A DNA stretch of 48,898 bases from Gammaproteobacteria bacterium 50_400_T64 (GCA_002162755.1 MAAS01000028.1:1-48898); one strand, 5' to 3'; shown: positions 17,285-26,545, counted from the first letter of the stretch. Notes: generated by a model from the sequence alone, not told the origin. Translations and numbers: made by a program.

Positions 17285-17947
17285 GTGAGAACCCGCGTGG
17301 TTGATGATCCTAAGGTAAAGCGCAATATACGGTTGATTGTCGCGGCAGTGGCAATTTTTGCCGCCGTCGCTATTTTTTCCGTTGGCAGTAAGCTCTCGGG
17401 GCCGCGCATTTTGAACCAATACCAACTACGTGACTACGGTGCCAGAGTACTCAAGGAACCGGTGGCATTGGCTGAATTCACCCTCAACGACCAGCGTGGT
17501 GCCAGTTTTGGTCTAGAGCACGTTCGCGGCCAGTGGACGATGGTATTTTTCGGTTTTACCCACTGCGATGATATTTGTCCCACTACCATGGCGATATTGG
17601 CGCAAACTTATGGCGCACTTAAACCTGAGGATAAGGCTGACCTGCAGGTTGTCATGGTCACGGTTGATCCAGCGCGAGATAGCGCCGAGCAGCTGGCCGA
17701 ATATTTGGCGCGTTTTGATAGCAGTTTTATTGGTCTCAATGGTAGTCAGGACGAGCTGATGGCGTTCGCCCGGCAGTTACTTGTCGCCTACGAGCCTGAA
17801 CTAGACGGTAAAGATAATTACCAGATAGCGCACAGCGGGAATCTGATGCTGATTAATCCCCGAGGGGAATTGCACGGTTATTTTCGTCCGCCCTTTGTTC
17901 ATGGCAGTCTACGTGTTGCCTGGCGCTCAATTCGGGAAACATTTTAA
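17285..17947 (+). CDS. SCO1/SenC copper chaperone
   Basis: Periplasmic, membrane-anchored thiol-copper protein that loads the CuA site of CoxB. The N-terminal anchor is about residues 17-35. The copper motif Cys94/Cys98 lies in FTHCDDICPTT, and the third ligand His is in IAHSGNLMLINP. VTVDPARDS is also family-typical. The start is uncertain: GTG at 17285 gives 220 residues, and a second GTG at 17297 is as likely since no clear ribosome binding site separates them. Last gene of the surF1-to-sco transcript. Confidence 0.93.
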   Translation: MRTRVVDDPKVKRNIRLIVAAVAIFAAVAIFSVGSKLSGPRILNQYQLRDYGARVLKEPVALAEFTLNDQRGASFGLEHVRGQWTMVFFGFTHCDDICPTTMAILAQTYGALKPEDKADLQVVMVTVDPARDSAEQLAEYLARFDSSFIGLNGSQDELMAFARQLLVAYEPELDGKDNYQIAHSGNLMLINPRGELHGYFRPPFVHGSLRVAWRSIRETF

Positions 17948-18117
17948 GTTTATTTAGCGCGGTCTTATTCTTCCCCGTTGTCCGGTGTGTCGTTAGAGAT
18001 AGACAAATAGCCCGGTAGCGGGAATAATTCTCTCAGCAAATATAATTACAATAAACGAGTGCCGGTATTTTATCGTTCTGTCGATAAGCCCCGGCCCTGC
18101 TGCAAGGGAATAGTCTT

Positions 18118-18999
18118 ATGAAATTTGGTGTACAAACACTGTTTGGCGGGCCGGTAGCCTCACAACCGGGCTATATTATTGGTACCGCGAAAGCGATGGA
18201 AGAGCGAGGCTTCAGCAATATTTGGGTTGCTGAGCACGTGGTCAACTTCCCTAGCTATGAATCCGCTTACCCCTATAGCGATGACGGTGTGCCGCCCTTT
18301 GGGGCCGACACCGGCATTATTGAGCCTTTCACCGTACTGAGCTTTCTTGCGGCCCACACCTCTACCATTAAACTGGGCACGGGCATTACCATTTTGCCCC
18401 AGCGCAATCCGGTGTATCTGGCCAAACAGGCCGCTGATGTTGATGTGCTTTCCGGCGGGCGGATGATAGTGGGTGTTGGCACGGGTTGGTCGTCGGAAGA
18501 ATTTGGCGCATTAAACGTCCCCTTTGAGCATCGGGGCAGCCGCACGCGAGACTATCTGCAAGTGGTGCGTAGTTTGTGGTGCGATGAAATCTCCAGTTTT
18601 GAAGGTGAATACTATTCACTGCCGGAGTGTGTGCAGGGGCCAAAGCCCATACAGAAGCCCCACCCTCCTCTGTACTTTGGTGGTGAAAGTAACCCTGCCC
18701 TGCGTCGGGTTGCCGAATTTGGTCAAGGCTGGATGGGTTATCGCCTAACGCCGGAATCCCTGCCCGAGCGGCTGGAAAAGCTATCGAATATGCTAGCGAA
18801 ATATGATCGTTCACTGAGTGATATCGAAATCGCTATTTCACCCTACGATACGGAGTGTGACCTGGATACCGTCAAGCGCTTTGCCGACCTTGGCGTTGAG
18901 CAAATTATTCTGGTGGGTTTTGCCGATAGCCTTGAACAGATGGTGCAAACCCTGGATAACTACGCTGAGACTTTAGTCGTACCAGCGGCAAATATTTAG
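18118..18999 (+). CDS. Luciferase-like (LLM) flavin/F420-type oxidoreductase
   Basis: TIM-barrel oxidoreductase of the bacterial luciferase-like superfamily, in the subgroup often labelled F420-dependent. Motifs visible are the N-terminal MKFGVQTLFG, NIWVAEHVV, the LGTGITILPQRNPVYLAKQAADVD core, GVGTGWSSEEF, and the GPKPIQKPHPPLYFGGES phosphate-binding segment. The 293-residue length is normal. Most gammaproteobacteria lack F420, so FMN use is possible. An AAGGGAA ribosome binding site and a TATAAT at 18041-18046 lie upstream. The substrate is unknown. Confidence 0.85.
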   Translation: MKFGVQTLFGGPVASQPGYIIGTAKAMEERGFSNIWVAEHVVNFPSYESAYPYSDDGVPPFGADTGIIEPFTVLSFLAAHTSTIKLGTGITILPQRNPVYLAKQAADVDVLSGGRMIVGVGTGWSSEEFGALNVPFEHRGSRTRDYLQVVRSLWCDEISSFEGEYYSLPECVQGPKPIQKPHPPLYFGGESNPALRRVAEFGQGWMGYRLTPESLPERLEKLSNMLAKYDRSLSDIEIAISPYDTECDLDTVKRFADLGVEQIILVGFADSLEQMVQTLDNYAETLVVPAANI

Positions 19000-19038
19000 C
19001 ACCTTCAGACATTCGTTATTTTTTAATATGAGAACCGT

Positions 19039-19326
19039 ATGACCGCTTATGTAATCGTCGACGTCAAAGTTACCGATCCTGAGGCCTATGAAGCCTATAA
19101 AGAACTTGCCCCTGCAGCCATCGAGGCCTTTGGTGGCGAGTACCTTGCCCGCGGTGGCGCGGTCGATGTTTTTGAAGGCAACCGTATCCCCAATCGCACG
19201 GTGATTTTAAAGTTTGAGTCGATGGAAAAGGCCAGAGCCTGGGTTGATTCGGAAGAGTACCGCGAGGCGAGAATGGCCCGACATAAGTCGGCGGTGTCTC
19301 ACATGATGGTAGTTGAAGGCGTATAG
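19039..19326 (+). CDS. DUF1330 family protein
   Basis: A 95-residue member of the DUF1330 ferredoxin-like (dimeric alpha-beta barrel) family. Typical parts are AYVIVDVKVTDPEAYEAYK, GGEYLARGG with the family Arg, the VILKFESMEKARAWVDSEEYR segment, and the HMMVVEGV end. The molecular role is unknown. It follows the LLM oxidoreductase by 39 bp in the same direction and is probably co-transcribed. Confidence 0.9.
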   Translation: MTAYVIVDVKVTDPEAYEAYKELAPAAIEAFGGEYLARGGAVDVFEGNRIPNRTVILKFESMEKARAWVDSEEYREARMARHKSAVSHMMVVEGV

Positions 19327-19373
19327 CGACATCCTAATAATGGCGCACTCTAAGAGCGCAAAGAAAAACCATA

Positions 19374-19756
19374 ATGATTAAAGCCTTTGATCATGTCGCC
19401 ATTCCTATTCAGAAAGTGGATGAAATGATCGCTTTTTATCAGGCCCTTGGCTGCGGGGTGAGTGATGACTTCGGCAAGCGTCTGTATTCAATCCACTTTG
19501 GCGACAACAAAATTAATTTCCATACCCCGAAAATTTGGCAGTCCGGCAAATTCTCCCTACGCGGGCCAACAGCGCAACCGGGTTGTGGTGATTTTTGTTT
19601 TGTCTGGGGCGATACTGAAGTCGCATTACATCAGCTGCTTGATCAGCTAAATGCCAATATTGAAGAGGGCCCGGTGGCGGCCGGGACAGCGGCACCAGTA
19701 TTTATATTCGCGACCCGGACAATAACTTACTGGAGTTTATTGTTTATCCGAATTAG
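19374..19756 (+). pseudogene. VOC/glyoxalase-family gene with a frameshift
   Basis: The first about 100 codons encode a VOC domain (FDHVAIPIQKVDEMIAFYQALG, FGDNKINFH, then EEGPVA). After GPVA the family-like continuation GGRDSGTSIYIRDPDNN followed by LLEFIVYPN is present but in another frame, ending with TAG at 19754-19756. The total of 383 bases is one short of a multiple of three, so a single-base deletion in the run around 19673-19690 explains it. Read without correction, the frame runs on to 19799 with an unrelated tail of about 35 residues. It is either a recent pseudogene or a sequencing error. With a C-terminal Glu ligand restored it would be a normal about 127-residue protein. Confidence 0.8.
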
Positions 19757-19791
19757 TCATTTGTCGGCAAAGCCAGCTTTGTTTACTCCCT

Positions 19792-20316
19792 ATGTATGAT
19801 CTCTATTCCTGTAATCGCGGTGATACGGCGCGCTTCATTCTCGGTAAATCGGGGGCTAGCAAGCTCCATGTCATAGGGCTCAACCCGAGTACAGCGAACC
19901 GTGAAAAGGCCGATACAACGGTAGCGAAGGTTGAACAGGTGGTCTTGCGTAATGGCCACGACGGCTTTCTGATGGCTAACCTTTATCCGCTACGTGCTAC
20001 TGACCCGCAAGATCTGCCAGCTGAGCACAATGCTCGATTGTTTCGTCGTAATATTCTTAAAATTGTCGACAGTTTTGGTGATGAGCCGCCGGTGATGTGG
20101 GCGGCCTGGGGCGTTAATATCAGTACTCGCCCTTATTTGTTAAAGGCTTGTATCAAGCTGCATCGTGAGGTCGCCAGCAGAGGTGGGCGTTGGTTACATT
20201 ACGGTAAGTTGTGCCAGCACGGTCATCCTAGGCACCCTTCTCGACTTTCCTATCAATGGTCATTTGCCGAATTTGATATGTCAGCCTATCTGGCGGCTGT
20301 GCTTCAGTCTGGCTAG
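19792..20316 (+). CDS. DUF1643 family protein
   Basis: A 174-residue protein with the DUF1643 signature LHVIGLNPSTANREKADTT near residue 23, the ANLYPLRATDP segment, and the MWAAWG strand. The family is of unknown function and common in accessory regions of proteobacteria. The ATG overlaps the extended frame of the damaged VOC gene by 8 bases; with the true VOC end at 19756 there is a 35-bp gap. It converges on ridA. Confidence 0.88.
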   Translation: MYDLYSCNRGDTARFILGKSGASKLHVIGLNPSTANREKADTTVAKVEQVVLRNGHDGFLMANLYPLRATDPQDLPAEHNARLFRRNILKIVDSFGDEPPVMWAAWGVNISTRPYLLKACIKLHREVASRGGRWLHYGKLCQHGHPRHPSRLSYQWSFAEFDMSAYLAAVLQSG

Positions 20317-20338
20317 AGGCCGTTACGAAGTGGACGCC

Positions 20339-20722
20339 TTAAAGCACCATAATGGCATCCATTTCTACCAGAGCATCTCGCGGTAGTGATTTAACACCAA
20401 TGGCGGCACGGGCTGGATAGGGCTCGGCAAAAACTTGTCCCATTATTTCATTCACCGTCGGAAAGTGAAGCAGGTCGGTGAGGAAAATGTTCAACTTAAC
20501 GATGTCAGACAATGAGCCGCCAGCTGCTTCGCAAACCGCACTCAGGTTGGTAAAAACCTGCTGAACTTGTTCGCCGATGTCGTCAGAAATCATCTCCATG
20601 GTCGCCGGTACCAAAGGGATTTGCCCGGAGAGGTAAACGGTATTGTCGGCTTTAATCGCTTGTGAATAGGTGCCAATCGCCTGGGGGGCTTTGTCGGTGT
20701 GGATCACAGCTTTATTGGGCAT
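20339..20722 (-). CDS. ridA: RidA family enamine/imine deaminase
   Basis: Hydrolyses reactive 2-aminoacrylate-type enamines released by PLP enzymes. The 127 residues hold [20 protein letters not shown], the [18 protein letters not shown] helix and the catalytic Arg segment [22 protein letters not shown], all RidA features. It lies 29 bp after spoT on the same strand, the usual gmk-rpoZ-spoT-ridA order. Confidence 0.95.
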   Translation of the reverse strand: MPNKAVIHTDKAPQAIGTYSQAIKADNTVYLSGQIPLVPATMEMISDDIGEQVQQVFTNLSAVCEAAGGSLSDIVKLNIFLTDLLHFPTVNEIMGQVFAEPYPARAAIGVKSLPRDALVEMDAIMVL

Positions 20723-20751
20723 GGTGCTATTCTCGAAATTATCTGTTGAGT

Positions 20752-22863
20752 TTAATTCTTTATACGATACACAGCCTGCACGGATTTTACGCCACGAATC
20801 CTGCGCATAATATTGGCCAGGTGGATACGATCTTTGACGCCGATGATTAAATTAATCAGGCTGGAGTGAGCGTCTTGCTCTTTAATATTAATTTGGTCAA
20901 TGGTGGCATCTTGCTCTGTAATGCGTGCTGCCAGGGTGGCGACTATGCCTCGATCTGAGCAGACATCCAGTTTCAATTCGACGGGGAACTCACCCTTGAC
21001 GGAGGGCGACCAGCTTAGAGGCATACACTTTTCGGCGTTGGATCGTATATCGTTAAGGTTTTTACAGGAGTCGCGGTGTACCACCAAGCCACGGCCGGGG
21101 CTGATATGGCCGAGAATCAGGTCGCCAGGTATGGGGTGGCAGCAGCGGGCATAGCTGGTAATCAGACCATCGGCATGGTCGACAAGTATCGGTGAATCGA
21201 GTTTTGGCGGTGTTGCTTTGCGCTTATTCTCAGGTATCAACACATTGGCGACGGCATAGGCGACGCGATTACCGAGGCCGATTTGCTGTAATACAGATTC
21301 AAAAGTATCGGCACCGGTTTCTTTTAGCAGGTGCTTGATTTGTGATTTTTTAATATTGCTATAAGCGGAGCCAAAGCTATTCAGCGCTCGGTCGAGCAGG
21401 CGTTTGCCCAGATCAACGGACTCGTCATGCTGCTGTGTTTTCAAAAAATGGCGAATGGCACTGCGGGCTTTGGCTGTGAGAACAAAGTTCAGCCACGAGG
21501 GGTTTGGTTGGGCGCCGGGTGCAGTGATGACTTGAATACGCTGGCCACTTTCCAGCACTTCTGACAGGGGGCTGAGCTGACCGTTAATCTCGCAGGCGAC
21601 ACAAGTGTTGCCCACCTGGGTGTGCACAGCGAAGGCGAAATCGACGGCGGTTGCTCCGGTGGGTAGTTCAACAATTTCGCCCTGGGGGGTAAAGACATAG
21701 ACCTCGTCGGGGAATAAATCCGTTTTAACGTGCTCGATAAACTCGAGTGAATTACCCGCCTGTTGTTGTATTTCGAGCAGGCCCTTAAGCCAGCGATTGG
21801 AGCGACGGTCATTGCCCTGGGCGCTTTCAATACCCGATTTGTACAGCCAGTGAGAGGCGATACCGTAATTGCCGAGGTCATCCATTTCTGTGGTGCGAAT
21901 CTGCACCTCAATGGGCACGCCATCAAGACCCACGAGTACGGTGTGCAATGATTGGTAGCCATTGGATTTGGGAATAGCGATGTAATCTTTGAATTCACCG
22001 GGTATGGGTTTGTAGAAGTTGTGCAATATGCCCAGGATTCGATAACAGTCGCCGACGTTGTCGACAACCACGCGAAAGGCAAAGACATCGGTAATATTTT
22101 TGAAGGAGCGTTGCTTTGTTTTCATCTTCTGGTAAATGCTCCAGAGATGTTTTTCGCGTCCGACGACGGTGGCCTTGATATTCTCGAGGTTAAGCTGTCG
22201 TTCAATGGCCTGTTTGATATCGGCGACGAGTTCGTTGCGATGACCGCGGGTTTTATTCAGTGCCCGTGCAATGTGTTCGTAGCGCATGGGGTAGAGTGCG
22301 GAAAAACCGAGGTCTTCAAATTCAATGCGGATATCATTCATGCCCAGACGCTGTGCGAGGGGGGCATAGATTTCCAGGGTTTCGCGGGCGATGCGTCGGC
22401 GCTTATCGGGTCGAAGAACACCGAGGGTGCGCATATTGTGGAGGCGGTCGGCTAACTTGACGAGGATAACGCGAATGTCCCGGGTCATAGCCAGGGTCAT
22501 TTTTTGAAAGTTTTCTGCCTGTTGCTCGGCTTTGGTGGCGAACTCTATTTCAGTGAGCTTGCTAACGCCGTCGACCAGCTCTGAAACGGTTTTACCAAAG
22601 CGCCAGCTTAGTTGGGTTTTGGTGGCATCGGTGTCCTCGATAACATCATGGAGCAAAGCTGCCATTAAGCTTTCGTGGTCCATGTGCATGTCGGCAAGAA
22701 TGGAGGCGACGGCAATTGGGTGGACGATATAGGGGTCGCCACTTTGTCGAAATTGCCCATAGTGACTGCGCTCGGCAAATTTGTGAGCGCGCAGAACCTT
22801 TTTGACTTCGGTAGGTTCGAGGTAGGAGGAAAGCTTGTCGTTAAGGAGATCGAGCGCTTGCAA
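20752..22863 (-). CDS. spoT: Bifunctional (p)ppGpp synthetase/hydrolase SpoT
   Basis: Makes and degrades the stringent-response alarmone. Domains in order: HD hydrolase (His72-Asp73 in HDVIEDTDA, about residues 25-200), RelA/SpoT synthetase ([10 protein letters not shown] region, about 235-350), TGS ([28 protein letters not shown]), a helical region with the CCHPIPGD zinc-finger-like segment, and a C-terminal ACT domain. The intact HD motif separates SpoT from RelA. The 703-residue length is standard. It follows rpoZ on the same strand. Confidence 0.98.
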   Translation of the reverse strand: MQALDLLNDKLSSYLEPTEVKKVLRAHKFAERSHYGQFRQSGDPYIVHPIAVASILADMHMDHESLMAALLHDVIEDTDATKTQLSWRFGKTVSELVDGVSKLTEIEFATKAEQQAENFQKMTLAMTRDIRVILVKLADRLHNMRTLGVLRPDKRRRIARETLEIYAPLAQRLGMNDIRIEFEDLGFSALYPMRYEHIARALNKTRGHRNELVADIKQAIERQLNLENIKATVVGREKHLWSIYQKMKTKQRSFKNITDVFAFRVVVDNVGDCYRILGILHNFYKPIPGEFKDYIAIPKSNGYQSLHTVLVGLDGVPIEVQIRTTEMDDLGNYGIASHWLYKSGIESAQGNDRRSNRWLKGLLEIQQQAGNSLEFIEHVKTDLFPDEVYVFTPQGEIVELPTGATAVDFAFAVHTQVGNTCVACEINGQLSPLSEVLESGQRIQVITAPGAQPNPSWLNFVLTAKARSAIRHFLKTQQHDESVDLGKRLLDRALNSFGSAYSNIKKSQIKHLLKETGADTFESVLQQIGLGNRVAYAVANVLIPENKRKATPPKLDSPILVDHADGLITSYARCCHPIPGDLILGHISPGRGLVVHRDSCKNLNDIRSNAEKCMPLSWSPSVKGEFPVELKLDVCSDRGIVATLAARITEQDATIDQINIKEQDAHSSLINLIIGVKDRIHLANIMRRIRGVKSVQAVYRIKN

Positions 22864-22884
22864 GTCTTTCCTCCGAGTGGTGAC

Positions 22885-23175
22885 TTACTCTTCGATGGCA
22901 GGTGGAGTCGTGTTCTCGTCGGCGTTCAGGTTTGCCGTCAGCATATCCAGAGATAGGATTTCGTGAGCTTCTTCTTTTTCCTCGAGAATGTTGACGTCAA
23001 TCAGGCCCTCTTCGATTTCACGTAGGGCGACAATAGTTGGCTTGTCATTTTCCCAGGGAACCATGGCTTCTTTACCGCCAATGGCTAATTGACGGGCGCG
23101 TTTGGAGCCAACAAGAACCAGCTCAAAGCGGTTTTTAACATGATCCAGACAATCTTCAACGGTGATTCTAGCCAT
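22885..23175 (-). CDS. rpoZ: RNA polymerase omega subunit
   Basis: A 96-residue RNA polymerase assembly subunit that contributes to the ppGpp site. The start [20 protein letters not shown] and RARQLAIGG are the omega core, followed by [13 protein letters not shown] and an acidic tail. It sits between gmk and spoT, with a promoter-like TATAAT in the gap before it. Confidence 0.97.
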   Translation of the reverse strand: MARITVEDCLDHVKNRFELVLVGSKRARQLAIGGKEAMVPWENDKPTIVALREIEEGLIDVNILEEKEEAHEILSLDMLTANLNADENTTPPAIEE

Positions 23176-23224
23176 TAAAACTTTACCTTATTTGTAACGG
23201 AATTAAATTTCTACTCGACCAGAT

Positions 23225-23230
23225 ATTATA
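23225..23230 (-). promoter_or_regulatory. -10 box upstream of rpoZ
   Basis: A consensus TATAAT on the minus strand about 50 bases before the rpoZ start. The best -35 is CTGTTA with an 18-base spacer, overlapping the end of gmk. This suggests rpoZ-spoT-ridA can be transcribed separately from gmk. Confidence 0.5.
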
Positions 23231-23245
23231 GTGAAAAAAGTTAAT

Positions 23246-23863
23246 TTATAACAGTAGTTCTTTTATCAGGGCCTGGTGTTGGCACTGTTGTTTTTTGAGC
23301 AGTAATTTCCCGCTGCTGATAATAAGCGCTAGCTCTTCAAGGGCAGTGGCAAAATTATCGTTGATGATCAGGTAGTCGGCATCGGCGAAATGGGACATCT
23401 CGGCCTGAGCCTCAGCAATGCGCTGGGCAATAATCTCAGGCCCATCCTGGCCGCGCTGGGTGAGTCGTTCAAATAAAGTGTCCCTCCCCGGGGGCAGGAC
23501 AAAAATGCTGACCGTATCGGGTAGCTGCATGTGAATTTGAGCTGCGCCCTGCCAGTCGATTTCGAGGATAACATCACAGCCGCTGGCCAGTGTGTCGTCA
23601 ACCCATTGTCGAGAGGTGCCGTAGGAGTTGTTAAAAACTTCGGCGTGTTCGAGAAAGGCTTGCTGGTCTAGCATCGTCTTAAATTGTTCTTTATTGACAA
23701 AGTGATAGTTTACGCCGTCGCTTTCCCCCGGACGTTTGGGCCGGGTGGTGTGAGAGATGGACACTTGAAGGTTGGGCCGTTTCTCAAGCAGGGCGGCGAC
23801 GAGGCTGGTTTTGCCCGCCCCGGAAGGTGCTGAAATGGTGTAGAGGGTGCCACGCTGGGTCAT
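23246..23863 (-). CDS. gmk: Guanylate kinase
   Basis: Phosphorylates GMP to GDP. The P-loop SAPSGAGKTS has Lys18. The GMP-binding segment SHTTRPKRPGESDGVNYHFV and the EIDWQGAAQIH strand are present. The 205-residue length is usual. It lies 18 bp after yicC and about 70 bp before rpoZ, all minus strand. Confidence 0.98.
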   Translation of the reverse strand: MTQRGTLYTISAPSGAGKTSLVAALLEKRPNLQVSISHTTRPKRPGESDGVNYHFVNKEQFKTMLDQQAFLEHAEVFNNSYGTSRQWVDDTLASGCDVILEIDWQGAAQIHMQLPDTVSIFVLPPGRDTLFERLTQRGQDGPEIIAQRIAEAQAEMSHFADADYLIINDNFATALEELALIISSGKLLLKKQQCQHQALIKELLL

Positions 23864-23881
23864 GTTGGGGTATCTCTCCTG

Positions 23882-24745
23882 CTATTCGAGGTTTTGCACT
23901 TGTTCGCGAATTTGTTCGATCAGTACTTTTAATTCGACGGCAGAGTGGGTGGTGGTTGCTGCCTGGGATTTTGATGAGAGGGTGTTTGCCTCACGATTTA
24001 ATTCTTGCAGCAGGAAGTCGAGTCGCCTACCGACGGGCGATGTACTGTCGAGGGCACGATAAAATTCTTCGATGTGGGTTTCAAGTCTATCCAGTTCCTC
24101 GTCGGCATCGCTTTTATTGGCGATGTAAACCAGCTCCTGTTCAAGCCTTTCTTCATCGAGCTGGGCGGTGACCTGCTCTAGTTTACCTCGCAGCTTTTGT
24201 TGCTGCTGCGCCATGAGCTGGGGCAGCACAGTGCGAACACAGGTGACCTCGAGGCTGATTTTTTCTAGCCGCTCACTGATAAACGTGGTGAGACGGTCGC
24301 CCTCACGGCTGCGAGCATCGGCTAGCTTATTCAGAGCCTCCACGTAAACGTCTAACGTTGCTGCTTGTAGAGTCTGGGCGTCAACCTTGTCTTCTTGCAA
24401 TACGCCGGGTACTTGCAGCACGTCGATCGGTGATATGGGCGCTGATGACTCTGGCATCAATTGCTGAATCTGGTTACAGGCAGCAAGATATTGGCGCGCG
24501 ATATCGAGGTTAATGCCGGTAGCGTGGCCTTGGGCGAGGTCAAGGCGCAGGGTGCAGTCGATTTTTCCGCGCTGAGCAAACTGGCGCAGCTTTTCACGAT
24601 AATTAATTTCGAGATGGCGCAGGGTTTCTGGCAGACGAAAGGTGGCTTCGAGAAAGCGGTGGTTAATTGAACGCAGCTCCCAGGTCAGCGTGCCCCAGGC
24701 GTATTTGGCGTTGGCACTGGCGAAGGCGGTCATGCTTCTTGGCAT
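23882..24745 (-). CDS. yicC: YicC family protein (putative endoribonuclease)
   Basis: A 287-residue YicC protein with MPRSMTAFA at the start, the ELRSINHRFLE segment, and the C-terminal GRRLDFLLQELNREANTLSSKS followed by VELKVLIEQIREQVQNLE. E. coli YicC has been linked to RNA degradation and small-RNA turnover, an established but still limited assignment. It is divergent from rph and leads the minus-strand gmk set. Confidence 0.95.
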   Translation of the reverse strand: MPRSMTAFASANAKYAWGTLTWELRSINHRFLEATFRLPETLRHLEINYREKLRQFAQRGKIDCTLRLDLAQGHATGINLDIARQYLAACNQIQQLMPESSAPISPIDVLQVPGVLQEDKVDAQTLQAATLDVYVEALNKLADARSREGDRLTTFISERLEKISLEVTCVRTVLPQLMAQQQQKLRGKLEQVTAQLDEERLEQELVYIANKSDADEELDRLETHIEEFYRALDSTSPVGRRLDFLLQELNREANTLSSKSQAATTTHSAVELKVLIEQIREQVQNLE

Positions 24746-24820
24746 TCTTACTCGGACTCGATGTTGCAGTTAGTGCCCATGTTAGCAAACACGGGTGGCA
24801 ACTCAAGAGACTAATTTCGC

Positions 24821-24826
24821 TACAAT
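24821..24826 (+). promoter_or_regulatory. -10 box of rph
   Basis: TACAAT preceded by CGC and followed by a GC-rich AGCCGCTCC stretch. A weak TGGCAA is 19 bases upstream. The spacing to the rph ATG (67 bases) is suitable. Confidence 0.35.
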
Positions 24827-24892
24827 AGCCGCTCCAGAGCATGTCTTGTATTTGTTGCTCGTTTTCATTTCAGTCTTCACAAGGATCATTTT

Positions 24893-25615
24893 ATGTCGCG
24901 CCCCAGTGGACGTCGTCCCGAACAGCTTCGCAGCGTTAAAATCACCCGCAATTTTACCCGTCATGCCGAGGGCTCGGTGTTGGTGGCATTTGGTGATACC
25001 AAGGTCATTTGTACCGCGAGCGTCACCCCAGGGGTGCCGCGTTTCTTGCGTGGTAAGGGGCAGGGTTGGGTCACTGCGGAATACGGTATGTTGCCGCGCT
25101 CGACCAATTCACGCATGGATAGAGAGGCGGCCCGTGGTAAGCAGAGCGGCCGTACTCAAGAGATTCAGCGCTTGATTGGTCGTTCATTGCGGGCGGCGGT
25201 GGATATGAGTGTTCTCGGTGAAAATACCATCAATATTGACTGTGATGTTATTCAGGCTGATGGGGGCACGCGCACGGCGTCGATAACGGGTGCCTATGTG
25301 GCGCTGGCTGATGCGGTTGAGTATTTGCTGAGCAAAAAACGCATCGCCAAAAGCCCCCTGCAGAGCTTTGTCGCGTCAGTTTCTGTGGGTATTTATAAAG
25401 GGATGCCGGTACTGGATTTGGATTATGCCGAAGATTCACAGGCTGAAACCGATATGAATGTGGTGATGAACAGTGATGGAGGCTTTATCGAGGTGCAAGG
25501 CACTGCAGAAGCGGCACCGTTTAACCAGGATGAGCTAAACGCAATGTTGGAGCTGGCTAAGCGTGGTATCGCTGATCTCGTTAAAGTTCAGCGCATGGCA
25601 TTGGCGCAGAGTTGA
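24893..25615 (+). CDS. rph: Ribonuclease PH
   Basis: Phosphorolytic 3'-5' exoribonuclease that trims tRNA precursors. The 240 residues show [30 protein letters not shown] and the [15 protein letters not shown] segment, with the [10 protein letters not shown] phosphate-binding run and Asp-rich [17 protein letters not shown]. No frameshift at the C-terminus, unlike the K-12 allele of E. coli. It heads the plus strand opposite yicC. Confidence 0.98.
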   Translation: MSRPSGRRPEQLRSVKITRNFTRHAEGSVLVAFGDTKVICTASVTPGVPRFLRGKGQGWVTAEYGMLPRSTNSRMDREAARGKQSGRTQEIQRLIGRSLRAAVDMSVLGENTINIDCDVIQADGGTRTASITGAYVALADAVEYLLSKKRIAKSPLQSFVASVSVGIYKGMPVLDLDYAEDSQAETDMNVVMNSDGGFIEVQGTAEAAPFNQDELNAMLELAKRGIADLVKVQRMALAQS

Positions 25616-25634
25616 GGCGTCGCGGCCTGCGGGC

Positions 25635-26411
25635 TTAAAGCTCGTGCAGGTCGTAGTCGATAATTACTGGGGTGTGGCTAGAGAACACCTTGGCTTTGTA
25701 GAGTACGGCGTATTCGACCTGGTTGATGAGTGCTTTGGAAATAATCTGGGTGTCGGTGCGCCATGCGTCGCCGCTGCCCATCTCTCCCGATGGCCACCAG
25801 CTGAATTCATCGTTGTCTGAGTTGGAAATACGAAAGGCATCGGCATAACCGATCTCGTTGTAGAGCTGGTTGAGCCACTGGCGCTCTTCGGCCAAAAAAC
25901 CGGATTCGTCGTTATGACTCTCTGAGTTTTGTACATCGATTTCACGGTGGGCCATTTGCCAATTACCACAGAAAATATAATTCCTACGTTTGCGGGTGAT
26001 TTTTAGCATCTGGTTTTGCAGGCCGGTAAAAAACTGGCTTTTGATTTCTCGTGTGGAGGCATCTTCGCCACCCTGAGGGGCAAGAAGGCAGGCGACGCTG
26101 GTGTGGTCAAAATCGGCCTGCAGGTAGCGCCCGTTCATATCCTCGCCGGAGGTGAGGCCGAAGCCGAACATTATTGCCTTGGGCGCCTGGCGGGTATAGA
26201 TGGCGACACCATTGGTTTGCGGGGTGGGCGAGTCAAAGAAATAACTGAAATAGCCGTCGAGCTGAAACGCGGGGTTATCTTCAAGCTCTGGTGCCTGGGC
26301 ACGGAGATCCTGTAGGCAGATGATCTCCGCATCTTGTTCCTTTAGCCAATCGAACAAACCTTTTTCGGTGGCTTGATGGATGCCGTCAACGCAAGCACTT
26401 ATTAAACGCAT
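25635..26411 (-). CDS. crc: Crc-like catabolite repression control protein
   Basis: ExoIII-fold protein of 258 residues that, in Pseudomonas, acts with Hfq to repress translation of catabolic mRNAs. The match to Pseudomonas Crc extends over the whole length (ICLQDLRA, FQLDGYFSYFFD, GRYLQADFD, AHREIDVQN, QFSWWP-like EFSWWPSGE). The ExoIII active site is degraded: the Asn at position 7 is Cys, the catalytic Glu is Asp35, and the GDMN loop is CGNWQM. The late His in SSHTPV remains. Its place between rph and pyrE is exactly that of Pseudomonas crc. A nuclease role is unlikely. Confidence 0.85.
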   Translation of the reverse strand: MRLISACVDGIHQATEKGLFDWLKEQDAEIICLQDLRAQAPELEDNPAFQLDGYFSYFFDSPTPQTNGVAIYTRQAPKAIMFGFGLTSGEDMNGRYLQADFDHTSVACLLAPQGGEDASTREIKSQFFTGLQNQMLKITRKRRNYIFCGNWQMAHREIDVQNSESHNDESGFLAEERQWLNQLYNEIGYADAFRISNSDNDEFSWWPSGEMGSGDAWRTDTQIISKALINQVEYAVLYKAKVFSSHTPVIIDYDLHEL

Positions 26412-26545
26412 ATTCCTGCCTTCTATTTTTAACGATCTATGATACCTTAAGCGGCTAAACAGGGGAAAATGTTAAGTCTAATTTCTTACTGCCGTGTGAT
26501 CTCCGCCGGAGTTCTCAGTTAAATACTTCCAATCGAATTGAGTAG

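Noticed and set aside
18011-18022. CCCG-GTAG-CGGG hairpin after sco as a terminator
   Set aside because: The stem is only four pairs and no T-run follows.
18041-18046. TATAAT before the LLM oxidoreductase as a full promoter
   Set aside because: The hexamer is perfect but no -35-like sequence occurs at 15-19 bases, so it was not listed as a separate feature.
26500-26511. CTCCGCCGGAG palindrome before pyrE as an attenuator or operator
   Set aside because: The loop would be one base, no T-run follows and no leader peptide was seen. It may be chance.
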